From positions 14,247,504 to 14,311,503 of the forward strand of contig NC_088298.1 of the NCBI RefSeq assembly GCF_032854445.1: 64,000 nt of DNA, given 5' to 3'. This document shows positions 25,700-36,654 of this stretch, one piece after another (position 1 is the stretch's first letter; the number at the start of each line of letters is the position of its first letter). The position numbers and the translations under genes are program-made. Under the pieces are notes generated by a model, which had not been told where the DNA came from, searched no databases, and saw nothing but the letters and a program-made list of their open reading frames with translations. This stretch comes from Liolophura sinensis (lineage: Eukaryota; Mollusca; Polyplacophora; Chitonida; Chitonidae).

Positions 25700-25828
25700 T
25701 TTATTTATTTATCTGGTTGGTGTTTTACGCCGTACTCACTTATAAGACGCAGCGGCCAGCATTATGGTGGAAGGAAACCGGGCAGAGCCAGGGGGAACCC
25801 ACGACTATCTGCAGGTTGCTGACAGTTT
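25700..25828 (-). mobile_element. 5'-truncated SINE copy with target-site duplication
   Basis: It holds the tail and the 3' half of the SINE body but no tRNA-like head. CAATGAAGTTTTA flanks it on both sides (25687-25699 and 25829-25841). The truncation therefore arose during insertion and not by later deletion. Confidence 0.85.
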
Positions 25829-26224
25829 CAATGAAGTTTTAGGCATTTATTCTTGCAGCCTGTCAGACCTATATAAATATAGGCCTCGCTGTATATTTCT
25901 AAAATTTCATGCAATAAACAAAATGCACTGTGGAGACAAAACAAGTCGTCACTCATGCAATCGTGATGGCGTGTGATTCTCTTCTTGAGTAATGCTTCAT
26001 TGTTTTAACAACACATGAAGAGCATTTTGTGTCACGCTTAGTGATAAGCTCTCTGACATGCCCCGCCAAAACACAACCACCCACCTCCCACACGCTTATA
26101 TGACATGCCTACCTGTGGTTAAGGCGCCCTGATATCTTTGACAACTATTGAACTGCGTCTGTCTGCCTGTCGGTTGAAATGTTGGTCGCATTCTTGACAT
26201 GCTGACTTTTAACATGGACGATAT

Positions 26225-26312
26225 CGACTGCCAGCAACCTGAAACATGGCCGTCGTCGAATAAGTGAACCATTCTTGACCAGGGCGTAGCACTCCAATCA
26301 AGTAAATAAATT
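26225..26312 (+). mobile_element. SINE relic
   Basis: Decayed 3' half: GCCAGCAACCTG, GTCGTCGAATAAGTG and CCAATCAAGTAAATAAA remain in order. Confidence 0.55.
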
Positions 26313-26629
26313 TAAAACACGAGTAAATAAACATAAAAGACCTGTTACTAGTATTTGATGGCCCCGAACACATCTGCCACATGCATCATGCAGTCAACCC
26401 GTCATTAGTGATCTCATGCAGCTAGCGTTTGGGCTATCGTTTGGGCTATCAGTCCGCCGTCCGTCCGCCCGTCCGTCCGTCCATCTGTTTGGAATCACAT
26501 ACGTTTAATACATTAAAGTATCCATCTTTGAATCTATCGGAACCAAAGTCAGTGTTCTTTTGACGAAATACAATACAACTTTCATCAAATGAATAGGAAA
26601 GTCACATATGCAGAAGCACATACATTTCT

Positions 26630-26731
26630 GGACCACGACCATCCGTAGACTGTTGACAGACCTTCCAAAGTACAGCCGGAGACGAAGCCGGCATGAGCTG
26701 GACTTGAACTCACAGCGACCGCATTGGGTGA
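26630..26731 (-). mobile_element. SINE fragment (head-proximal part)
   Basis: Keeps GCCGGCATGAGCTGGACTTG and AACTCACAGCGACCGCATTG, covering the B box and the adjacent body. The tail is absent. Confidence 0.75.
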
Positions 26732-27796
26732 TCTTTTAGGTTATATCTCATTTGATGGGTATAGCATCTTGATGTATTCAGGAGTATACAATGGATTCAC
26801 AATTGTAACTGCCATTATATCAGTTTGTTTATTTGTTAATCATGTCTCAAAATTTCATCACCAGATAATAAGCCATATCACGTCTCCTTAATTGCAGGCT
26901 CTTCTTGAGCGCATATGATGCGCACGCTATAATCACTCGGCCACCGGGTATACGGTTAAATGCCTGTGGTCTATAGGCCTCTGTACAACATGCATAGCTT
27001 CATACAATATAACGTAAATGTGCTAGGAACTGGCTATCCATCATTCATCAAACACGTTGTTGCCACTCAATCAACCGTATACGGCGCCCACTTTTTCCCC
27101 ACTAAGCACTAATTTCTGGAAACATAGAAAACACGCTCGAAATTGCCTGTCTCGAAATTAATGGCATTCCTGGGTAGAACGATACGGTTGTGCAAGCGGA
27201 GATGAAAGGAGCGTTTAACCGACTTACCGCGAGACTGTTCGAGATCATTGTTTCTGCACACCAACAGCTGGCATTACAAAACGCCGTAAACAACCGCCGT
27301 TAACAAGCTCCCCATTCGCCGGGTTCTAGGAACGGCGTGAGGAATGGTGTATGGATCATCATTACCTACAGGATACCCCAGCCCGCGTATACTCGATATA
27401 TACCTTACCTACTGGGGGTACAGATCAAAGGAATTTCGCTTCGGTATATGACTGGGACAGGTTAAAAGACAATCAACAGGTGTTTATGAGTAAAGTTTCA
27501 AGGAATGGGTAAATATGTCAAACGGCAAGTACATAGCCATGGGTACCAGCCTTCTTTAGAGCGAACCATCCCAATGTGGGGTTTAGTGATATTTTCTTAG
27601 GTTATTCTGTATGGGGTTAAGGTCAGAGGTCAGGGCCTTGGGCGGCACATTCGAACATAAGTTCCAGGAGATTTTTTCTAAATGAGATAAAAATTTTAGT
27701 TCCATTTTAGTTGTCAAGGCAACGTGCACATTTTCAGAAAAATTAAACCTGCGCCTGCAGCAACTTTGAATAACTGCCGCAGTAGGGGTATAGATG

Positions 27797-27869
27797 TATT
27801 TATTTATTTAATTGGTGTTTTAAGCGGTACTCAAGAATATTTCACTTATACGACGGCGACCAGCATTAA
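27797..27869 (-). mobile_element. SINE 3' fragment
   Basis: Tail (TATTTATTTATTTAATTGG) and about 50 bp of body. Similar but imperfect sequences on each side (GGTATAGATG and GTGTATAGAAG) may be an aged target-site duplication. Confidence 0.75.
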
Positions 27870-28223
27870 TAGGTGTATAGAAGACAAGTCTTGTATAGGA
27901 ACATACGGTTATTCATTCTTTACAAGAAAGAGAACCACTTTGATTGTAAATCAAAGATTCTTCCTCCCGTGAACCCAAATTTTCTTCAAGACGCCGTTGG
28001 AATGTCTGGTTTGCGAATGTATTGCCAATAACCGAGTGGTCATGTCTCCCCCCCCCCCCCCACTCCTCCAATGCATCTTGTGTAACCAGGTCTAGTTTCC
28101 GCTCACCGGCCGTCCACACAGTTGTTGTGTTATAGAAGAGATTGGAAATCAAGATGATCGTGGAACACGATCGATCAGATATTGGGCATCGAATCCAATG
28201 TGGGGATCTCCCTGGCCTATAGT

Positions 28224-28435
28224 TGTTTGCCTATCCCAGTACAATAACCCAGGACTCTCTCACCAATGCGATCGAGGTGAGTTTACATGCTGGCTTCCTC
28301 TCTAGTCCTACGGTGGAAGGTCTGCCAACAATTTTACCTGCGAATGGTGGTAGGTTTCCTCGGTCTCTGCCCAAATTCTATGCCCGCAGATCATGAGTAC
28401 GGCGTAAAACAATAAAATCACTAAATAAATCGAAG
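28224..28435 (+). mobile_element. SINE relic, nearly full length
   Basis: A diverged copy beginning near AACCCAGGACTCTCTCACC and ending GTACGGCGTAAAACAATAAA. The A box is lost and the B-box region is degraded. Confidence 0.65.
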
Positions 28436-28439
28436 ACAA

Positions 28440-31400
28440 TTTGTTTGTGCTCACAAAATAGTATACTTGGGACAATTCTTAGGGCGGATGAATGCAAAGT
28501 ATCTTGAGTCGAAAAAATATTCCCATTAGTCACACGATGTGAATAACGTGTCCCTGTGTCGTATATAGTACTCATTCAACGATTAAGGAAATTAGGTATG
28601 CATGCTTGACAGTATCATTGCCAACAAGCAATTTTTCGACACTCGACCCCGCACTTCAATGGTTCCCTTGGATTTCTTAATTACTTTACGGTTAGATGTA
28701 TGTTGTATATGTATTGCAAATTTTGATAAAATACAGAAAGGATCTACATATTTCATTTATTAGGCTGTCGAGCTTCGATGCCTTTGCTTGACGCCAGAGA
28801 GACTTTTAAGAGCTATAGAAAGTGCCGAGTAGTACCATTAGCAAAGCATAGCACATCAAAGTATATCCGATAAACCGTCAAATGTCGGGGCCAAACCGTT
28901 TAGCAAGAGCTAGATTCGAACATGTGACTTCAGTAGTCCGGGCTATTAGTCAGTAGCCTACTGGACGTCTTTGACTATACTGAGCCCCCGCGGACCCTAT
29001 TATCTTTACACTCTCTTCATTTAAAGCCGTGGGTACATCAAGTTGTACATGCATGTAATATATATTGTTGTAACGAGGGAATGATCCCTTGTGTCATTCT
29101 GTTCACGATTTAGGTAGAATGAAATTTCAGTTAGACTAACAGATTAACCTTTACTCGGTCACGATTAAAGATTAGCAAGTTTTAATTGAAAAAGGCAAAA
29201 TTTTGAAATATTTTTAAAACTGAAGCACAAGAAAGACAGTCCCTCCCAATATACACCATCTTTACATTTACATGTATGTATTTTAAGATTACTGTTTGAC
29301 AAGCGCAGTGAAGAATTCAGAGGTGATAAAGCTTTAGCTCTTTGTTGAACAGACAGTGGTAATACCGCATACGTTTTGTATGAGTTTACCATTGACAGAC
29401 CTACCTGCATTTAGTCACGTGTTGAGAAAGCATTAAGGTTTAAACCGGCGGCTGAGTAAGGAGTTTTCGTATTCTGAGCACGATCCGGTGCTTAAGTGAT
29501 GTCTACACGGAACTGGGGGAGGTACGAAAGTGGACTTCATTAGCAAATCGTTATCATAGATCAAACGGTGTACAGTGGAAGAAATGGAGTGAAGGAGTAT
29601 TGCCAACTCTCCCGCAGAGGGACATCGGGATGTATACTGCATGAATTAAAGAGACAAAGCATGAGAATGATTAACGCTTATTGAGACATATAGTTGTACA
29701 GTTTTATTACATCAGTTCACATAAATTAGATGTTTTGAGTGAATATTTATGCAAAGTTCAACGGGTGTAAATTGTTAATAGATTCTGACTTTTTCTACCC
29801 TGCATTTTATATTGCTCTTATTATCATAGAAGACATTAATGTATACAGATGTCAATCGGCCTGAACCTCTGACTGTGTAACAGAAGACAATGTCGCATGG
29901 ATTCAGTTTTTTTATTGTCATAATATATAGTGGGTCATCCAGGAATCTGTGGCTGTCTGAAATCATTGCCGTTAGACGAGACCTTTCTGGTAAACAGTAA
30001 TTCGGATCTATAAGCTGTACAATTTATTTTTCATTTCTATTATATTAGCTTGGCAATGGCATTTTTGTGGACAAACCGGCAGCGTATAGGCCTATTGCTC
30101 ATTCTGAGCAGAACTGTCATTTCATCCATAATACTTCACTTAAATAAACGATGGATACGGAACGGTGGCGCTGCTATATGTGTATGTAGTAAAGGCTGTT
30201 AAACTGATAGTTTGACTAGATGGTTTTTTAATTTGCTTGTTTGGTTGACCATCAAACACGTGGTCGATTGATTAATTGATTGAATTGTGAAATCAGAGTT
30301 AAGTTGTTGGAAAACATGAATACATACACATGTAGGCCTATACAAGCAAACCAGAACTCATGGTGTAATTAATATTCGTTGAGACATCTACAACCAAGTC
30401 ACACTAAACACTAGGGTTCTTGCATATTTTTAAGACCAGATGAGTATTGTGTTGAAGTGGTTTCTCGATGATATCCGGTGTTTCTTCCCCATGCAGAATC
30501 CATTGAAAAAGTTTCTGGCATCGCATGACAACGCGAAAGCATGTGTTCACAAAGCGTTTTTTTCAGAACCTACGCTGTGTCCAATTATAAAAATAAAGTA
30601 TGCACCACTTGGAAGAATATAGAAAATTCTACTCTTACTTCTAACATGAACAGTCCAAGGGAAAGAAAAATCTCCCTCATTTATGTACGTTCGAACCAAG
30701 ACTCTATAATATGTAGGTTTCAAGAGTTTGTGTCTCTTAAGAAGTAGTCTCGAACACACACAAACCGTTTTTTCACTGATTTATTTTATATATTGTGATT
30801 TAATTTATTATTTGATGTATAAGTACATCGTACATATAAAAACATGTCTATTAGATGATATGGCGATCTGTATATCTAAAAGTGCACGAATTTGCTTTGG
30901 GATATGCGCCATTTCTGCTCCCAAGGTGCCCGACAAACTTGCTGATGTGTAATAGCGTGGCAAAATTAGGTTTGAACACACGACCTGACGGGTGTTATGC
31001 ACAGACACAGTGGAGCAGCGGGAGACCACATATCTGTTATCGAGAATACATGCAGTGTTTGGTGTTGAAGAATTTGTTTGATCTGAAGGGCGGACGAGAA
31101 ATACGTTTTATTTACAGTCCCATGGTCTGTTGACAAACTGATAATCAATAGCCATATCCTATCACAGATCGAACTAGGCGTTTATCTTCTGAATGCTTAA
31201 CCACTTCAACCGCCATGTGTAATCACGCGGTATCAGGAAACGAGATTTGAGCGCGTGCTTGTATCCTGGAAACAAGGGTCACCGATTGTTGCCATGTCAC
31301 CACGTGCTGTATGAATGAGTTTCTGTCTTAGAGGATTGAAATTAAATCCAGTCTGGCTTGACAACGCACGTTCTGGTCGCACAAATCCCAGAGATAATCC

Positions 31401-31725
31401 AGGTCTTATCCACACCTGCGTGTTTAGTAATTTCATTAAATATTAAAGAAATGTTTACACATAGCGATCGTCGAGGCTGCGTTATCTAGGACGAACACAG
31501 TCGATGTGGTATGTGTAGTCCAATCTCGAGTAGGGTCGTATATAGTAAAATTCACAGATATGAAACCCGAGACATGTTCATTTAGAACTGAGCTCGGCTT
31601 AGCAAATGCAATAAACAAACTGATCTTATGCAGTATCGGTATAATGTGATTGGTCTGTTATGTCTCTTTATTGGGTCGTCATTTTTTGGACATTATTTTT
31701 ATCGAAATGGAAAGTTTGGCTGGGA
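28440..31725. other. No gene seen
   Basis: Intergenic, without recognisable repeats. Some B-box-like words (for example near 28915) may be very old tRNA-derived relics. Confidence 0.45.
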
Positions 31726-31734
31726 TGTGTCAGG

Positions 31735-32275
31735 TTTGATGCCTCCCTGAATGATTGGGAATCTTCGTTTTCTGTTCATTTTTTGGTGCAAGCAATTGGC
31801 GTCGGTATAATGTTACGACGGGTGTCAGGTTTGGTGTTATCTAAATGAAAGAGGGGCCTCCGTGGCCCAGTTGGTTAGCGCGCTAGCGCAGCGTAATGAC
31901 CCAGGAGTCTCTCACCAATGCGGTCGCTGTGAGTTCAAGTCCAGCTCATGCTGGCTTCCTCTCCTGCCGTACGTGGGAAAGTCTATCAGCAACCTGCGGA
32001 TGGTCGTGGGTTTCCCCCGGGCTGTGCTCGTTTTCCACCCACCATAATGCTTGCCGCCGTCGTATAAGTGAAATTTTCTTGAGTACGGCTTAAAACACCA
32101 ATCAAATAAATAAATGTAAATGAAAGATGCCTCTTCTGGTGTTCATCTCTGGACATTGTTTGGACATGGACGGGTGCGCCCACATGCCTTACTGGTACAA
32201 TGTGGCTGGGAGAGGTGTCAGGTTTGGTGTCATCTAAATGATACATGCCTCCTCTGGCGTTCATCTTTGAACATT
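31735..32275 (+). repeat. Short tandem duplication interrupted by a SINE
   Basis: GTGTCAGGTTTGGTGTTATC followed by TAAATGA and GATGCCTC occurs once around the SINE insertion and again at about 32215-32270 (GTGTCAGGTTTGGTGTCATC). A poorer copy starts near 31726. Removing the SINE restores two neighbouring copies. Confidence 0.6.
31853..32116 (+). mobile_element. tRNA-derived SINE, full length, with target-site duplication
   Basis: It begins GGGGCCTCCG, with A box TGGCCCAGTTGG (31863-31874), a perfect match to the Pol III consensus, and B box AGTTCAAGTCC (31932-31942). The ~57-nt spacing suggests a class II tRNA-like head with a long variable arm. It ends in AAATAAATAAATG. TAAATGAAAGA flanks it (31842-31852 and 32117-32127). 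Confidence 0.93.
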
Positions 32276-32469
32276 GGACTCGCCATGCCACAAAAACACA
32301 CAGTATATGTACACACACCGAAAGGTTTCTCGTCGCCATAAATTGTTGAGTACGAGGTAAAAACACAAGCATATTGATTAATTCATTTGACGCTTAATTT
32401 TGAACATTATGGGAAGCACTCTACGCGATAGACTGCATCAACCTGATATGTTTTTGTGCTTTTTATTTA

Positions 32470-32643
32470 TAGGCGGAATAAACCGGGCAGAGCCAGGGAA
32501 ACCTATGACCATCAGCAGGCTGCTGCCAGAACTCCCCACTTACGAGAGCAAGCCAGCATAAGGTAGTACTCACAGTGACAGCATTGAGGACAGAAAGTCA
32601 CTGCACCACGCTCTCACGCTAACCACTCGGCCACATAGGCCAC
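32470..32643 (-). mobile_element. SINE fragment with degraded head
   Basis: It spans AAACCGGGCAGAGCCAGGG through the tRNA-like end (CTAACCACTCGGCCACATAGG). The tail half is missing. Confidence 0.7.
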
Positions 32644-32649
32644 CATCCT

Positions 32650-35600
32650 GATATGGGAAAGTTCACGTATATATTATAGTTCACATCACCCGGGTTAAGA
32701 AAAAAGGAGAGAGTTGTAAAATCTCTAAGGGAACATTTTTAATGTCTTAACTTCTCGATCTTCACAAGAGCTGCTTTGAGCAGAAGCCAGGCAATGGGTG
32801 ATCTTGAACGTCCTAATTCATTCATAATATATTTGACTTGGAATGGTCAGAGAGGTGTGTAGAATGCCAAGTACAAAGAGATGGCGGAATATATCGTCAA
32901 TCTCATACTCCAAAAAAAGAAACATTTCAAACGATCTTTGATACAGCCATTCACAGCACATTTCACTGGTGACAAGGACATTAATCTTCATCCAAAACCA
33001 AAAACGAACCCTGGTTTTTATCCCAAAGCTTTATTTTTGTCATTACATAACGATTTATGTACAAATCGACGCCGTAAACAGAGACACTGGGGAGACAAGT
33101 GGAGACGGTTTTAATGCTGTTGTCTGACGCCATCATTAATACAGGAATTTATGGGTTGTTAGATAGCTGTCTGGCGCGGTTCACTCTGTCCCTGTCGCGT
33201 GCTGCATTATCAGACGTCCAATATTCGACATGGGAATCATCCACGGTCATTAATTCTTAAACCACACAGGTATACCTCTGAGAGGGAGTGCTTCTGGCTC
33301 ATCGACACTGTAAGTATAGGTCCACTGTATAGGACACCGTAATACGGTCCAGAAGGAGAAGCGCATATAGACTCTCTCGCCCACTCCTTTCGCCCAAGTC
33401 GAATAAGACTTAATTTTTGAATAACGGCCATAGACAGTGTAAACCATCTCTGTATACACCTACAAACAGCTAGAAATCCGACTTTCCCTATTTGTTTACG
33501 AGTTCCTCTTTTTGTCCAAAAATGTTTTTCAGTACTCAAAAAAATCTGTATTTAGCCTAAGGGAGTTCTAATGATAAAATTTCAAGTATTTCATACAGGG
33601 AGTTTCCGCTTTACACCCCTGTGTCCGTCTAACAACCGCATGTTAAAATGTTTTTCTACGCTTTTAGATTCAGTGTATATAGAGGTGTCAGATCGAATAT
33701 ATATCTTAATCTAATTTTAGCGTTTCTAGCAACCAACCCTCGTGGTACAACCTATATATCTATTATGATGTATTTCTTTACCCCAAAATAAGTTTTACTT
33801 TTTAAGTTTAATTAAATGTTTTCGTGAATTACTCATTTATTTCAATGGTGCGTTTAAATGTCGTACTAATTTTTCCCTTGTACGATGACAGTTTGGTTTA
33901 TGTGTGGAGGAAACCGGAGTATCGTCAAGCTACCTGTCATTTGTATCCAAGTGACATTTATAAACAATCCTTTCAGAAACGGAATTGTACGATCACTGTT
34001 CTGACAGAGATTCAGATTACGTGGAATGAGTGAACCGTTAAGGGGTGAAAATATCTATATCCCTTTCACTCAATTGCACATAGAGTGAAACTGTGTAACA
34101 GTGTGGATTTTTTTTGCTATGAGTGACTGTGTAACATATACACGACCCCGCAGGCCTAGGCAGGCCGTATGTCGTATCTCAGTTCATACTAGGCACCAAC
34201 CGGATACCCATCAAGTTTTCAATATTTGGTCTACTTTATAACACATCAATCAGCACCATAAACTATATGCAGAAACCTTATGACGTATATACCATCGCCT
34301 TACCATTTTATGGAAAAACAAAGCGGCGAATTTTTTAATTCGTGACATCAGCATGCGATGAAAATCGACATTGACTAGCGGAGGATGATTCACTCTGCGT
34401 AAGATGATAACAAGAGGGTCTTTAGGACAAGGATGCGGTGGGGGTGGGAGGGAGTGGTGGTGGGGGGGGACTATTGTTGGTTCAAACCCCCTCCGGGACA
34501 CTGTCTTGATTAACCGTGTTGGGAATCGTCTGCCGAGAGCCAAAGCCCGTCGGATCTTCGAAATCATGTTAGTTTAATTGTAGCCTCAACTCTTAAGCGG
34601 GGCCCGGTTTTCATATGAACATCCTCGTGCGGCTGTTCCTTAGGTCGCGAGCGCGCGCGCGGCCGATCTTCACGTGGAGGTCTGTTGCCACGGCGACATA
34701 TTGAAACCAAACGAAGCAAATTATGAGAATTGATGTCGTTGCATAATCGGGACGTCGGGTGCAAGTGACTCATCGGTTTTGATTGAACTTGTCGCCAAAT
34801 ATCAGCCTGAAGGTGTAGGCGCTCTCTTGTTTAAACACTGAACGATGTCTTAATAATATAATTATCCCGACCTGCCAATTTGAAGACGGCGATATGCAGA
34901 TATACATCTTTGTTTGGTTTTTCTGGGTTGTACATTGTCGCAGTGAGCACATCCTTGTGAATCAGCGGTGAATCCAGCTGGTAAAATTTACTGTCGTCTG
35001 CTTCTTCCAATTACTCGCGCGCATCGCAAGGGAGCTAAAAGACATTTGTAACATCGCGGAAAGTTCGCACCGTACATCTTTATCGGAAATGCTGGGGGAA
35101 AGATTTTAGCGACAATTTGTTCTCTACTTCCCGAAAAACGATCGACGGTACTTAAAAGAAATTGAATTAGAGCCCCGGGTGTTTTTTGAAGAGGAATACC
35201 GCCCCAAGTGTCGGAGATTGGACACCGGACCGATCGCTAAGTGGCCTGATCTGAAATCGTATTGCTTCGAATCATCGGCCTAATCTAATTGTTTCCCCGG
35301 AACGTTTTTCCCCTCTCTCTACTGCACAAGACCAAGCCATAGTGAGGTTGTTGCCTGAGTGTCTTGCAAGGAAGCTGCAATATGAACCAGAAAACGTCAG
35401 CATTGTATAATCACACCTCGTGGCTTCCGTGCTGTCGACATTGCCCCTGAGCCAGCCGTCTCTATAGGCACGGTCTGTGTTACTCTGTCCACAATATACC
35501 ACATGTAATTTTCTTCTTTTCTCCCCTCATATTCCCGAAGGCTATCATCATTTCAGCAGAACACTGAACGCATGCAATCAGGAATTCGAAGAGATTATGA

Positions 35601-35980
35601 CTATTTACGATCACACAAGAAAGGCGCTGTCTCCAATTCACTTCATATTTTATGGGCTGGAACATGCTATTAAATTTAAATTACACACGCTCATGTGTCA
35701 TAAAATACCGTCCGCTTTTGTTAGCTAATATTTCACTTCCTTGAGCAAGATCATGAAATATCCAATATATGATCAAGCTCAGTTCCTCATCGAGGACATT
35801 TCCGGAAAACCCAGTCCAGGCTTCGCGCACTATTAATTCGTTCCCGCCTAGAAATTTCCTGTTCTCCAACTAAAATCCACTCCCACTTTCTTCTCAAAAA
35901 TATGGTGCCAGTTAAATTCATCAGTGTGCGAACCTGGATAAAATCCTTGCAGAGACAGGTTAAAAATCTAAAACAAACAA
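32650..35980. other. No gene seen
   Basis: Intergenic. Contains one very old SINE-like relic, a G-rich patch at 34434-34472 and a GC-rich patch at 34640-34665. Confidence 0.45.
33825..33945 (-). mobile_element. Very old SINE-like relic
   Basis: Weak order-preserving similarity to the SINE tail and body (TTTATTTCAATGGTG, TGTCGTACT, TGTACGATGACAG, GAGGAAACCGGAG). It could be a related family. Confidence 0.35.
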
Positions 35981-35982
35981 AC

Positions 35983-35986
<4 letters not shown>

Positions 35987-36053
<67 letters not shown>

Positions 36054-36055
36054 AC
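35987..36055. repeat. AC microsatellite
   Basis: AC steps over about 65 bp with one TA interruption near the end. It opens Val/Cys or Thr/His frames that are not genes. Confidence 0.97.
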
Positions 36056-36399
36056 AAATAAAACAAGTGTATGGCATCCATTCAAGACAAAGTTTCCTTT
36101 GCACTTGATGCCAGGGATGCACATGCAAACCATCAGAGGGTTGGAAAGAGTATGGGTTTGAACACACGAAGTATATAAAGTTCGCACGGCAATTCCAATG
36201 TTCCCTTTGCGCTTGCAGGTGCTTTTGGGATTGGAAAGATCTTTGGTATCAAAACACGTATCATCTATGTATATAAGCACATGAACTGCATATGCCTGAA
36301 ACCAGCCCCGAGCGTCCGATTCGGGAGCGGCGGCAAATCCAGGGTCAATCCTGGATCGAGTCACACCTAAGACTTTAAAACAGGAAGCTGTAACTTCCT

Positions 36400-36648
36400 C
36401 GCTTGGCGTTCAGCATGAAGGGGATAGTGCAACCACTGGATGACCCGCATCAGTATAATGGCTCGAGCTGGGCGGCTTACTTGCCTTCGGTAAGGCGTCT
36501 CAGGGAAGCAGCACTAGATAAAAGAGCGGTGGAAATCCGTCCTGCAACAATGAGGCACATTACATGCACTCTAAGGATTTCTTCGTCATCATATGACCGA
36601 AAAATTATTAAGTACAACGTTAAACCCCAAGCACTCACTCACTACATA
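36400..36648 (+). mobile_element. Second dispersed repeat family, ACTC-tailed
   Basis: The sequence from about GCATGAAGGGGATAGTGC to GTTAAACCCCAAGCACTC, ending in ACTCACTCACT, matches my memory of an abundant repeat in molluscan DNA. One copy is present here, so it cannot be aligned within the window. It opens a 111-codon frame that is not a gene. Confidence 0.5.
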
Positions 36649-36654
36649 TGCCTT

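Noticed and set aside
27423-27431. GATCAAAGG, a perfect TCF/LEF-type word upstream of Frizzled
   Set aside because: Single occurrence 5.7 kb upstream; a nine-base word is expected by chance at this scale.
31853-31960. Functional tRNA gene
   Set aside because: A and B boxes are present, but the sequence is the head of a SINE with body, tail and target-site duplication.
35787-36364. Cys/Val-rich and Thr/His-rich frames of up to 134 codons
   Set aside because: They are created by the AC microsatellite.
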